Origin: Plut-88900 sp965116945
Lineage (GTDB): Bacteria; Chloroflexota; Dehalococcoidia; Plut-88900
Direction of reading: 5' to 3'
Length of the DNA: 64,000 bases
NCBI GenBank assembly: GCA_965116945.1
Contig: OZ220734.1
Span: forward strand, 1,550,001-1,614,000
The position numbers and the translations under genes are program-made. Position 1 is the stretch's first letter; each line of letters begins with the position of its first letter. The notes beneath the pieces are model-generated. The model did no database searches. It was not told the DNA's origin and saw nothing but the letters and a program-made list of their open reading frames with translations. Shown piece by piece: positions 26,519 to 35,913 of the stretch.

Positions 26519-28279
26519 CTAACGCGTACCCGGCGGCCCAACCCTGACTGTGATGATGTCCATGTCGTGGAACTGCTGGTGCCTTACCGAAGACGCATAG
26601 CGCCGCAATAACCTCAGTGAAATATCCGTATCAACAGGGGTTTCCTCTTCGTGGTCCTGCATCTGTCTGATCCGGTCTTCCACATTCCCCGACCCGCTGC
26701 CGCCGCCTATAAACTCCAGGTCGGCTACCGAGCCGTCGCTTGATGCCACGACCACTAACTGTCTCGGAATCACGTCCGAGTCCTCCTCAAGCTCCTCTAG
26801 CTCTGCTTCCAGGTCCAGGGGCGCCAGGGTAAGGAGGGTTTCTTCAGCAACCGCGGACAACCGGTCTCTCATAGCCTCGTTCCACTTCCGGCTATTGGAG
26901 AAACGCTCAATAAACTGTGTGAGCTCAGGGAGCGAATCGATATGCAATTTGGCTTGGAACCGCATCCTGCGGTAGCTGGTTAGTTCCAGGAAGATGATCA
27001 TCAGCACCGCCGACACCCCACCCGTAGTCACCGCGCTCTTCATCAATCCCCCAATCACCGGCCCCAGGTCCGGCAGATTGAAGAGTGTGAACTGGAAAGA
27101 CGCCCCTATCCAGAATGAAATCCCCGCAACTATTAACCGGGACCTGTTCTGCTCGTTCTGTATTACCGTTCGCGCCCCTTCCACAAACAGCGACCCCACC
27201 ACCAGTAGCAGGTATCCCGCCATAACCGCACCTGGTATCGTGCTCAGCAAACCGGACGCCTTCGGGAAAAATGCGACCAGAATGAACACGACCCCAATCA
27301 CGTAGCCGATTCTGCGCGATGCCACCCCCGTGGCCTGGGTGAAGGGCGCTGCCCCTGGGTTGACTACTATCGGGACAGCTCCTGCTGCTCCTGCCAACAG
27401 GTTTGCTACCCCTGCCCCTGCCAAACTTCCCTGCACCCGACGAAAGTCAATAGCCTTGGGTTCCCTTGACGACACCCTTTGATTCGCCACGGACTCGCCG
27501 TTCACCTGTATCGAAATGATCACCCCCAGGAACAGGAACGACGGCAGCAGCACCCAGAAGTCGATACCGAAGTCAACGCCCAGGGGCGGAATCTCATTTG
27601 GCAGCCCCACCCACGCCGACTCGGTGATTAAGCTTGTGTCGTACAGTCCCAGCGCTGCCGATGTCACACACCCGGCCGCGATGCCCAAAACTGGCGCCCA
27701 CAATCTCATAAGCGCCGTTCCCCTGAGTGTCAGTGCTACCACAATCGTCAGTGTTACCAGTGTTGTGAGAAGCGCCGACCCCGGTTCTTCCTCCGTTGCG
27801 TCTTCCAGTAGTGCAAACACCACGGACGCCAACGTTATCGAAAGGATCATGATGACGGTGCCGCTTACAATGGGTGTCACCACCCGGCGCAGCAGGAACA
27901 GCCACTTGGAAATAACCAGTTGGAAAATCGCCGACGCCATAGTCAGCGTGGCAAGCGTTGCCGGTCCTCCATCCGTAACCGCCGTTATGCAGAAGGGTAT
28001 GGCGAATGCAGCGGTGAACATCGGGAGTACCCCCCCTCCCCCCACGGGCCCTACCCTCTTCACCTGGATTAGTGTCGATACCCCCACCACTAGCAGCGAC
28101 GCAAACACCATCCAGATGAGGTAGGAGTCATCTCGCCCGGACTCTTTCGCCACGACTACAGGTGTTACAAGCAGCGTCGCTGAAGCGAGTACGCTGAATT
28201 GCAGCCCAAGCCCAAACGTGGACTTATGGGGCGGGACTTCGTCGACTTCGTACTGGGGATTGCCTGCTGCTGTTGCCGT
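26519..28279 (-). CDS. NCS2 nucleobase-type permease with C-terminal cytoplasmic domain, apparent ACG start
   Basis: A uracil/xanthine-type transporter with about 14 hydrophobic segments. The longest frame from a standard start (GTG 28153) lacks the family N-terminus. Reading further upstream in the same frame restores it: YEVDEVPPHKSTFGLGLQFS and ATLLVTPVVVA. No ATG, GTG or TTG occurs in that stretch before the TAG further upstream. An ACG at 28279-28277 sits 8 nt after a perfect AGGAGG and is the best start, giving about 586 residues. The last ~165 residues (from RMRFQAKLHIDSLPEL) are an added soluble domain resembling an anti-sigma/HATPase-like fold. The substrate is not identified. The gene is convergent with the GMC gene and divergent from addB. 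Confidence 0.82.
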   Translation of the reverse strand, partial: TATAAGNPQYEVDEVPPHKSTFGLGLQFSVLASATLLVTPVVVAKESGRDDSYLIWMVFASLLVVGVSTLIQVKRVGPVGGGGVLPMFTAAFAIPFCITAVTDGGPATLATLTMASAIFQLVISKWLFLLRRVVTPIVSGTVIMILSITLASVVFALLEDATEEEPGSALLTTLVTLTIVVALTLRGTALMRLWAPVLGIAAGCVTSAALGLYDTSLITESAWVGLPNEIPPLGVDFGIDFWVLLPSFLFLGVIISIQVNGESVANQRVSSREPKAIDFRRVQGSLAGAGVANLLAGAAGAVPIVVNPGAAPFTQATGVASRRIGYVIGVVFILVAFFPKASGLLSTIPGAVMAGYLLLVVGSLFVEGARTVIQNEQNRSRLIVAGISFWIGASFQFTLFNLPDLGPVIGGLMKSAVTTGGVSAVLMIIFLELTSYRRMRFQAKLHIDSLPELTQFIERFSNSRKWNEAMRDRLSAVAEETLLTLAPLDLEAELEELEEDSDVIPRQLVVVASSDGSVADLEFIGGGSGSGNVEDRIRQMQDHEEETPVDTDISLRLLRRYASSVRHQQFHDMDIITVRVGPPGTR

Positions 28280-28499
28280 TGGAGTGGCCTCCTGCGCATG
28301 CCTTGTCGAGCAGAACCGCCACGATTCTACTAGGAATCCCGCCTCTGTGCGACCCTATAACCAGCGGATTCCGGATTGCCGACGCTCAAATTCCTGCTCG
28401 GGGCCCCGGATGCCTTACGATTCGCACTTCCTGATCTCTGGGATTACATATGGTGTTCATGTCGCACGGCACCTCTTGTCAATATGCTATCTTCTCTCC

Positions 28500-31400
28500 A
28501 TGACCGACCCCGAAAACAACGATCCAAAACTCCTGCTGGGCCGTATCTCCCCCGAGCTTCCCGACACTCTCTGGGCCCTCATCAAGAAGGCCCAGGCCGC
28601 CTATCCCCTGACACCCGTAACCGTTATTGGCCCCACTAGGTATGCCAACCTTGCGCTTCGCCAACGCCTTGGAAGGTACGGTTTCGTAAACGTCCGCTTC
28701 TACGTAGTGTCCCAGCTCTCCGAACTCCTCGGGTCCGGGGCATTCATAGGCGATCCCAACAACTCACCAAGGCCCCTGACCCGGGTATTGGAACCAGTGG
28801 CGGTAAGAAAAGTCTTGGGCAGCGGCCCGGAACAGCTTCAGGCTGTGCGCTCCCATCCTGCTACTCAGGCCCGTGTACGCTCATCTTTCCGACGCCTACG
28901 CCTCGCAGAAGAAAACGTCCTCAGCGAACTGGAAAGGCGAGGTGGTCTCCCTGCCGGCATGGTGCACATGTATCGGACCTTCCGCGCCGACACCGAAAAC
29001 CGCTTCTACGATTCCCATGACCTTTCGGAAGTAGCTGCTAATGCTGTGAGATCGGACCATGCCACTGCCCTCGACGACCTGGGAATGATTATCTTCTACC
29101 TTCCCGGAAGGATAGAAACCCCAGAGTTGGGCTTGATGCAGGCATTGGCTGAAAAGGGGCGATGTACCTTCCTCCTGGGATCAACGGGAGACGTAACCGC
29201 AGACAGAAGTGTGGATGACCTGCAATCATACCTGTCGCCCACATTGGGTCCACCGGTGCAGGTCGACCAATCACAAGTTGCGCTCCTGCCGGGTAAGGCT
29301 TCAATTCACGTGGCTCCCACCGCACGGGAAGAGGTGCGTCGAGTCCTTCGCGGCATCATGCAGGAAGCCCGAGAAAACAACACCCCGTTCCACCGTATGG
29401 CCGTCCTTTACCGAACCAGGGAACCTTACGCCGCACTAATTCCCCATGAAATGTCCCTGGCTAATGTTCCTGTCGCAGGCCCGGGCCCCGGGCTGCTGCG
29501 GGATACAGTTCCGGGGAGGACATTGAAGGGTCTTCTGGAGCTTGCAGGTGGAGAGTTTTCCAGGGCCAGGGTTATGGCCTGGCTCACCGGGTGTCCCGTT
29601 CGGCTACCCGCGAATGCCAGCCCCAGCGCATGGGACTCTTCATCCCGCAGGGCTGGCATAGTCGGAGGTTTGGAGCAATGGCAGACTAGACTCGAAGGTT
29701 ATGCCAAATCCCAGAATGAAAGAGCTGATAATTCTTCCTCCGGAGACGAAATCCCAGAGTCCCGCACCCGATTGCTCCGAAATGAAGCGCTAAAGGCAAC
29801 AGAACTCAGGGACTTCATACAAGAGCTTGGCCAGCGCCTTGTTCCTCCGGTTGATGGCAGTACCTGGGGCACATTCTCAAATTGGGCTCTCAATCTCTTT
29901 GACAGCTACCTGGACAAGACCGCTCTGGACGATGATGACTCGATCTTGGATAAGGTGCGGTCCCACCTTTTCGAACTGAAGGCCGCCGACACCCTATGTC
30001 ATCCATGCACCCTATCTGAATACCGTCAGGCGGTGAATGATGCCCTTCAGGACTCCGTGGGCCGCATCGGGGCCACGGGTCAGGGGGTTTTCGTCTCAAG
30101 CCTTGCCGAAGCCCAGGGCATGACCTTCGACATCATCTGGATTGTCGGCATGATTGAAGGAGTTGTCCCACCTCCCATGCAACCCGACCCCCTTCTTCCG
30201 GAAGCCGAGTGGGTCGCTGCAGGCGCCCCTTCCCGTATTGAGCAGCACGCCTCTGATGAAAGGCGGGCATACCTCTCGGCCATCAATGCGTCCCCCCGGC
30301 GCATCCTGTCTTATCCGGTGGCTGGGGCTTCCTCGGGTCGCAAGGCCTATCCCTCGCGCTGGCTCCTGGAACAAGCCTCAGCATTGGAAGGGTCACCCGT
30401 TCGCTCCGGCGACCTGGCCGGCCTTGGAAGTCGTCCCTGGCTCACCGCGGATGCTTCGCCACGGCAGGCCGTGACCAACGTAGCCGGTGACTTCGAACTC
30501 GCGGACTCCTTTGACTACTCTCTGCACAGGTACCTGGACTGGGTGACAGAAGGACAGATGCTTCGCCATCATCCGCTGGCTCTGGACACTCCCCTGCCGA
30601 AGGCATCCGAGTTGAGGGACCGGCGTTCACATTTCACCCTAACCGAGTTTGACGGCAATCTCTCAACGGCAGCCCTGGGCGCTTACTTATCCCAACCTAT
30701 GGACAGGACACCTGTCTCTCCAACCCGACTGGAGACCTGGGCCCGGTGTCCCTTCAGCTACTTTCTTGGGCACGTGCTGCATCTCAGTGCCCTGGATACG
30801 CCGGAGGACGTCCTGTCTATCAGTCCCCTTGAACGTGGCGGCCTCATGCATCGCATCCTGGAGAGGTTTATCCGGGAGTCTCATCCCCTTCCGCCTGCCG
30901 TTACTCCATGGTCTGCTGCTGACAGCGCCCGAATGGAACGAATCGCCGAAGAAGAGTTCACCGCCGCGGAGCATCGCGGTGTCACTGGAAAAGCTCTCCT
31001 TTGGGAGATGGAGAGAGAGGAAATACTAACCGACCTGGCGGCGTTCATGGAGAAGGACTCTACGCTGAGGGCCCTTAACGGCTCCACCGATGTCAGAGTT
31101 GAACGGAAGTTTGAAGTGGCAGACCCACAGAACGAGATGAGCCTGCGAGGCATAATCGACCGAATAGACCTTTCCCATGAGGGTGAGTCTGTGCTGGTAA
31201 TCGACTACAAATCCGGCAGCTCGGGAGGCTACTCGGATCTCAACAAAGACCCCATCGACAGAGGTAAGCGCCTCCAGCTTGCTGTCTATTCCCTGGCTGC
31301 CCAGCAGTTATACCCGAATGCAAAGAACATAGTTGCCCAATACTGGTTCCCCACTTCCAAAGGCGAATTCAAACTGTTACCCAAAGCGCCCTTCAATCTG

Positions 31401-31652
31401 GATGATCCCGACACCCTTGATCGCTACAACGAGGGAGTCACCACCATCACCCAAGGAATTCGCGGTGGCCTGTTCCCAGCTAACCCCGGGACCTACGAGC
31501 GTTCCAATTACACCAACTGCTCCTACTGCGACTTTGACCCCATTTGCCCCTCCCGCCGCGCTGACGCCTGGGAGCGCAAGAAGACCGACCCAAGCCTCGC
31601 CTCCTACCTTAACCTCGCCGAAGGCGAACTTGCAGAGAAGGAGGAAGACTAG
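28500..31652 (+). CDS. addB: AddB-like helicase-nuclease subunit
   Basis: 1050 residues from ATG 28500; the open frame runs upstream to 28218, but that part lies over the permease N-terminus and has no motifs. It shows an AddB-like helicase-like region and a C-terminal PD-(D/E)XK nuclease (VIDYKSGSSGG, about 900-910). The iron-sulphur staple of AddB is complete: Cys about 750 in WARCPFSYF, plus C1007, C1010 and C1016 in NCSYCDFDPIC. The N-terminus (TVIGPTRYANLALRQRL) lacks a Walker A GKT, as in several AddB proteins. With AddA it resects double-strand breaks for recombination. It overlaps addA by one base (TAGTG). Confidence 0.88.
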   Translation: MTDPENNDPKLLLGRISPELPDTLWALIKKAQAAYPLTPVTVIGPTRYANLALRQRLGRYGFVNVRFYVVSQLSELLGSGAFIGDPNNSPRPLTRVLEPVAVRKVLGSGPEQLQAVRSHPATQARVRSSFRRLRLAEENVLSELERRGGLPAGMVHMYRTFRADTENRFYDSHDLSEVAANAVRSDHATALDDLGMIIFYLPGRIETPELGLMQALAEKGRCTFLLGSTGDVTADRSVDDLQSYLSPTLGPPVQVDQSQVALLPGKASIHVAPTAREEVRRVLRGIMQEARENNTPFHRMAVLYRTREPYAALIPHEMSLANVPVAGPGPGLLRDTVPGRTLKGLLELAGGEFSRARVMAWLTGCPVRLPANASPSAWDSSSRRAGIVGGLEQWQTRLEGYAKSQNERADNSSSGDEIPESRTRLLRNEALKATELRDFIQELGQRLVPPVDGSTWGTFSNWALNLFDSYLDKTALDDDDSILDKVRSHLFELKAADTLCHPCTLSEYRQAVNDALQDSVGRIGATGQGVFVSSLAEAQGMTFDIIWIVGMIEGVVPPPMQPDPLLPEAEWVAAGAPSRIEQHASDERRAYLSAINASPRRILSYPVAGASSGRKAYPSRWLLEQASALEGSPVRSGDLAGLGSRPWLTADASPRQAVTNVAGDFELADSFDYSLHRYLDWVTEGQMLRHHPLALDTPLPKASELRDRRSHFTLTEFDGNLSTAALGAYLSQPMDRTPVSPTRLETWARCPFSYFLGHVLHLSALDTPEDVLSISPLERGGLMHRILERFIRESHPLPPAVTPWSAADSARMERIAEEEFTAAEHRGVTGKALLWEMEREEILTDLAAFMEKDSTLRALNGSTDVRVERKFEVADPQNEMSLRGIIDRIDLSHEGESVLVIDYKSGSSGGYSDLNKDPIDRGKRLQLAVYSLAAQQLYPNAKNIVAQYWFPTSKGEFKLLPKAPFNLDDPDTLDRYNEGVTTITQGIRGGLFPANPGTYERSNYTNCSYCDFDPICPSRRADAWERKKTDPSLASYLNLAEGELAEKEED

Positions 31653-34600
31653 TGGCCTCTGCCTTCTCCCCTCTAGACTCCCCCTCCCGAGGCCTCATCG
31701 TAGAGCGTCTTGACCAGACCCTGTTCGTGGAGGCGAGCGCGGGCACCGGGAAGACTCACAGCCTTGTGGCTCGCATCGTAAAGCTCGTGTCCACCGGGAC
31801 CGCCACTCTGGACAAGATAGCCGCTATAACATTCACCGAGGCCGCGGCCGCCGAGCTTCGTGACCGCATTCGCGAGCAACTCGAGAATGGGGTTTCAAAT
31901 GAGGACTTCACTACTCAGGAACGCAAGAATTGCGAACGAGGCCTCGTACACATCGACCAGGCCGCCATACAGACACTCCATTCCTTCGCAGCGCTCCTCC
32001 TCCACGAGCGCCCCTTGGAGATTGGTCTCCCTCCCGGGTTTGAGGTCAGTGATGAAATCCGGGCAGGTATCAAATTCGACGATGAATGGGACCGTTGGCT
32101 GGACTGGGCCTTTGATCAACCCGACCTCGCCCAGCACATCGCCCGGGCCGGCGCCCTTGGCCTCGACCTGAAGAAGATCAAGACCGTGGCGCGGGCCTTC
32201 CACCTGAACTACGACGACCTGTCCCAGGCATCCTTTGGCCCCGATTCTATTCCTGCTTCGACATCTCCCTCTCTTCTTCTGGAAGTGCCAGCCCTCGAAA
32301 GGCTCTGCACCTTCTCTAACAAGGGTGCGGAAGACAAACTCTACAACCACGTTTATGACAAATTGGCCGCGATCCAACGCCTCGATGGGATTGAGCCTGG
32401 CACCAACCTGTTCTTCCGCATGCTCAAGCGTGTGATGCCCCTGAAGTTCAGTCAAGGGGCCATGAAAGATTGGGATAGTGATCCGGAAACCGGGGATAAT
32501 GCTTGCACAATCCTAAAGGACCTGCTCAAAAGACTTCATTCTCAGGTGGCCGGTGAACTTGACTTGGTAAGACGGGCAACCCTAGCGGCCATTCTCAATG
32601 CACTCCGTGGGTTCGCCCTTGAGTACATGGAAAAGCGTCGCGCCGAGGGCCGAGCCGAATTTCACGACCTCCTAGTCTGGGCCCGAGACCTTCTCCAGAA
32701 TGACATCCAGGTACGCGACTATTTCCGTAAGCGCTTCTCTCATCTATTGATTGATGAGGTACAGGACACCGACCCTCTTCAGGCGGAAATCGCACTTTTT
32801 CTGGCTGAGGCGGTACCTGCGGGAACCCTACCCTCCCTCCGCCCGACCTCCTGGCAGGACATAACACCGGAAACGGGCAAACTATTCGTTGTTGGTGACC
32901 CCAAGCAGTCCATCTACCGTTTCCGCCGTGCAGACATAACCCAGATAAACAGCCTCCGCAAGAAGATTGAATCGGCGGGAGGAGAGTCGATTTATTTGAC
33001 TCAGAATTTCCGGTCACACCGTCCCATAGTTTCCTGGGTCAACGATCTCTTCTCTCGTTGGATGCTGGGTGGCGACACCCAGGCCGAGTATAAAGTGATG
33101 CACCACCGCTGGGAGGCCGATGCCACCCACCCCCACCGCCCCCGGGCCTGGGCCCTAGCTGATAGCGAGAAGAATGTGAAGGTGGGCGACATCCGCCGTC
33201 AGGAGTCGCAGGAGATCGCTGTTCTGCTGCACCAGATGGTCTCCCAGGAATGGCAGGTCCGGAACACCGAAGCTACCGACAATCCCGACTCACCGGCCTA
33301 CCGCCCTGTCCGCTTCTCCGATATCTGCATACTTATGCCCACCCGTACAGGCCTATCCACCCTCGAACGCGCTCTTGAGGACATCGAAGTCCCATTCCGC
33401 TTGGAAAACGCCTCCCTGATTTTCGAAACCCAGGAGGTTCGGGACTTGCTGAATTGCCTTAAGGCAATCGACGACCCTTCCAACCTGGTTTCTGTAGTTG
33501 GCGCTCTCCGTTCTCCTGCTTTCGGCTGCAGCGATGTTGAACTCTTCCAGCATGTCGAGTCCCGGGGGACCTTCGACTACACGACCAGCAAATCATCACC
33601 CGACTCCCCCGTTTCCCGCTCCCTTGAAGTCCTACGTCGCTTCCACGATGACAGGATAAAGTACGCGCCGGCCGCACTAATTGACCGGTTCATTCGCGAC
33701 CGGTGCCTGGTAGAAGCCGCACTTGACCACCCCCGACACCGAGAACAGTGGCGACGCTATGCCTTCATAATCGAACAAGCCTGGCGTTTCACCGAAGGGG
33801 GAGGCGGGGGACTCAGGGAATTCGTACAGGGCATCGAAGACCAGGCCAACGACAGGGTCCGGGTTACCGAGACCCCCGTCCCGGACTCCGACGAGAACTC
33901 GGTACGCATCATGACCATTCACGCCGCCAAGGGCCTCGAATTCCCAGTCGTAGTGCTTGCGGGTATCAATTCGCAGGACAGATTCAGGAGCGAACCCGTT
34001 ATCTTCGACAGAGTCAAAGGCAATACGGAAGTTGGAGTAGGCTCGGAGAAGGACCGAATCGCGACACCCGGTTACGAAGACCTGGTTGCCTTCGAAAAGA
34101 AGATGTCGGAAGCCGAGCGAGAGCGACTTCTCTACGTGGCCGCTACCAGGGCCTGCGACCACCTGGTCCTCAGCCTTCGCCGCCCGGCCAGAAGCTCCTC
34201 TATGGCCCACAGAATCTCGGAAGCAATGCAAGCCTCCGATCTTTGTGAACCCATTAAACTCGTAGAACTCAATGAAATTGAACGTCCCACCACCACCCCC
34301 GACCCCTCTCCCGTTCCCGTCGACCATTCCGTAGAAGCCCGGGATAGATGGGAGTCCCAAAGGTCGGTACTGATTGAAGAACTCTCTCGGCCCTCATTGG
34401 TAGCAGCCACCGGGCTTTCTCGCCTCCAGGATCGTATACAGGACAAACCCGAGCCCGATACGGATGAACCTTGGCGCAGGGGCCGGGCCGGGACTTCCAT
34501 TGGCCGGGCCGTCCATGCCGTCCTCCAGTCCATAGACCTCTCCACCGGCGCCAATATCCCGGCCCGCGCTCAGGCCCAGTCTGCTGCAGAAGGTATCCCG

Positions 34601-35011
34601 GACCGCCATGATGAGATTGCCAGACTTGCAAACGTTGCGATCAACTCGGACATTGTGAAGAGGGCCGTTGCCTCGGGGCGCCTATGGCGGGAGGTGCCAG
34701 TCGCAGTACCAACAGGCAATGGAGCCCTGCACGGCTTCATTGACCTGCTCTTCGAAGAAGACGACGCCCTCGTCATCGTAGACTACAAGACCGACGCCCT
34801 GCCCTCCGACGCCACCCCCGAGGCCACCGCACGCTACAGGCTCCAGGGTGGAGCCTACGCCTATGCCATCCAGCAGATGACCGGCAAGACTGTCAAGGAC
34901 GTGGTCTTCCTATACCTGCACCCTCGCAGAGAAGAACCGCTCCGCGACATACACAAAGCAATGGAAGAATCCCGATTGCAGGCCGAGGCCATCCTGGCCC
35001 CTAGTCATTAG
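31652..35011 (+). CDS. addA: AddA-like UvrD-family helicase/nuclease
   Basis: 1119 residues, starting at GTG 31652. Motif I EASAGTGKTHSL (about 25-36), Ia ITFTEAAAAELRDRI, motif II LLIDEVQDTDPLQ (about 365), III VVGDPKQSIYRFRRADI, IV LTQNFRSHRPIVSWVN, V MTIHAAKGLEFPVVVLAG and VI LLYVAATRACDHLVLS make a complete superfamily 1A helicase. The C-terminal nuclease reads VIVDYKTDALPSDA (about 1041-1054). It is the motor and second nuclease of the AddAB break-repair complex, in the cytoplasm. The pair stands alone, without recF, ruv or sbc genes nearby. Confidence 0.93.
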   Translation: MASAFSPLDSPSRGLIVERLDQTLFVEASAGTGKTHSLVARIVKLVSTGTATLDKIAAITFTEAAAAELRDRIREQLENGVSNEDFTTQERKNCERGLVHIDQAAIQTLHSFAALLLHERPLEIGLPPGFEVSDEIRAGIKFDDEWDRWLDWAFDQPDLAQHIARAGALGLDLKKIKTVARAFHLNYDDLSQASFGPDSIPASTSPSLLLEVPALERLCTFSNKGAEDKLYNHVYDKLAAIQRLDGIEPGTNLFFRMLKRVMPLKFSQGAMKDWDSDPETGDNACTILKDLLKRLHSQVAGELDLVRRATLAAILNALRGFALEYMEKRRAEGRAEFHDLLVWARDLLQNDIQVRDYFRKRFSHLLIDEVQDTDPLQAEIALFLAEAVPAGTLPSLRPTSWQDITPETGKLFVVGDPKQSIYRFRRADITQINSLRKKIESAGGESIYLTQNFRSHRPIVSWVNDLFSRWMLGGDTQAEYKVMHHRWEADATHPHRPRAWALADSEKNVKVGDIRRQESQEIAVLLHQMVSQEWQVRNTEATDNPDSPAYRPVRFSDICILMPTRTGLSTLERALEDIEVPFRLENASLIFETQEVRDLLNCLKAIDDPSNLVSVVGALRSPAFGCSDVELFQHVESRGTFDYTTSKSSPDSPVSRSLEVLRRFHDDRIKYAPAALIDRFIRDRCLVEAALDHPRHREQWRRYAFIIEQAWRFTEGGGGGLREFVQGIEDQANDRVRVTETPVPDSDENSVRIMTIHAAKGLEFPVVVLAGINSQDRFRSEPVIFDRVKGNTEVGVGSEKDRIATPGYEDLVAFEKKMSEAERERLLYVAATRACDHLVLSLRRPARSSSMAHRISEAMQASDLCEPIKLVELNEIERPTTTPDPSPVPVDHSVEARDRWESQRSVLIEELSRPSLVAATGLSRLQDRIQDKPEPDTDEPWRRGRAGTSIGRAVHAVLQSIDLSTGANIPARAQAQSAAEGIPDRHDEIARLANVAINSDIVKRAVASGRLWREVPVAVPTGNGALHGFIDLLFEEDDALVIVDYKTDALPSDATPEATARYRLQGGAYAYAIQQMTGKTVKDVVFLYLHPRREEPLRDIHKAMEESRLQAEAILAPSH

Positions 35012-35158
35012 TCCCGTATCGAGTCCTTCCTACACTCCCCATGGCAAGAGCACTTCGATATTAGACCTTAGGCCACATTGATATCGCGTATCAAGCCACC
35101 ATTGCCCAAGCTGTTAGAATACCAATCGAAATCTGGCACAAACACCGGCTAATGGACA

Positions 35159-35863
35159 TTGGGAAACGCCGAAAAACAACTCGCTCCCGTGAACCGAGAC
35201 TCCTCAGTCTCCCTGGCGGGCCTTTTCCTAATTCTTACCGCAATCGCCACCTTGATAGCTGTGGTAACCCGGGTTTCCGCCAACGCAGACCAACCCACTC
35301 TCGCAGAGACCCTTTCCGCCATTGCCGACAACCGAATTCTCTACGGCGCAGGCGGTGCCGCAAGGCTGGTGTCGGGGATCACCCTGCTACTCGTCGGAGT
35401 GTTGCTGATGCGTTCCTGGCTTATCAGGCAGGGATATGAAAGCCGTCTCGGTTCTTCCTTTCTTACTATGTCCGGCCTGTTCACCGCAGTCTCCGGGGCC
35501 TGCGCGCTGGCATTGTCAATTTCGGCCCAGGAAAACCCGAGCCCCGAATCCATCGGCTCACCCACCGAGACCGTCGACCTCATTAGAGGTCTCTTTGGTG
35601 AGCTCGGGTTTACCCTTGCTGGCTTGGCGCTAGTCATGATAGCTATCAAACAATGGAAGGCCGAGCCACTCAGGAAACTCGCTCCCTTGTCTGCCGTAAT
35701 AGGCATCGCCATGCTCCTGATATGGTGGGATGCCGCAACTATCATTCACCGTATCACCGGCATAGCCTTCTTGCTTTGGCTGATCTTCGTTGGTGTAATG
35801 TTCATTACTGGTCGGGTGGAGAGATACTTCATCCTTAAATCGACTTCAAGGTCCAGCCTCTAG
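35159..35863 (+). CDS. Six-to-seven-segment membrane protein of unknown function
   Basis: 234 codons with hydrophobic stretches at LAGLFLILTAIATLIAVV, LVSGITLLLVGVLLM, the FTAVSGACALALSI region, LGFTLAGLALVMIAI, LSAVIGIAMLLIWW and ITGIAFLLWLIFVGVMFITG, separated by short loops. It resembles DUF4386-type proteins in size and layout, but I cannot name the family with confidence. The start is uncertain: TTG 35159 or GTG 35189. It lies between addA and a peptide-type binding protein, with no obvious functional tie to either. Confidence 0.65.
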   Translation: MGNAEKQLAPVNRDSSVSLAGLFLILTAIATLIAVVTRVSANADQPTLAETLSAIADNRILYGAGGAARLVSGITLLLVGVLLMRSWLIRQGYESRLGSSFLTMSGLFTAVSGACALALSISAQENPSPESIGSPTETVDLIRGLFGELGFTLAGLALVMIAIKQWKAEPLRKLAPLSAVIGIAMLLIWWDAATIIHRITGIAFLLWLIFVGVMFITGRVERYFILKSTSRSSL

Positions 35864-35913
35864 CCCCGATCCAGGCCAACAGACACCGAGTCACCCGCCC
35901 CCGAGAAACGAGA

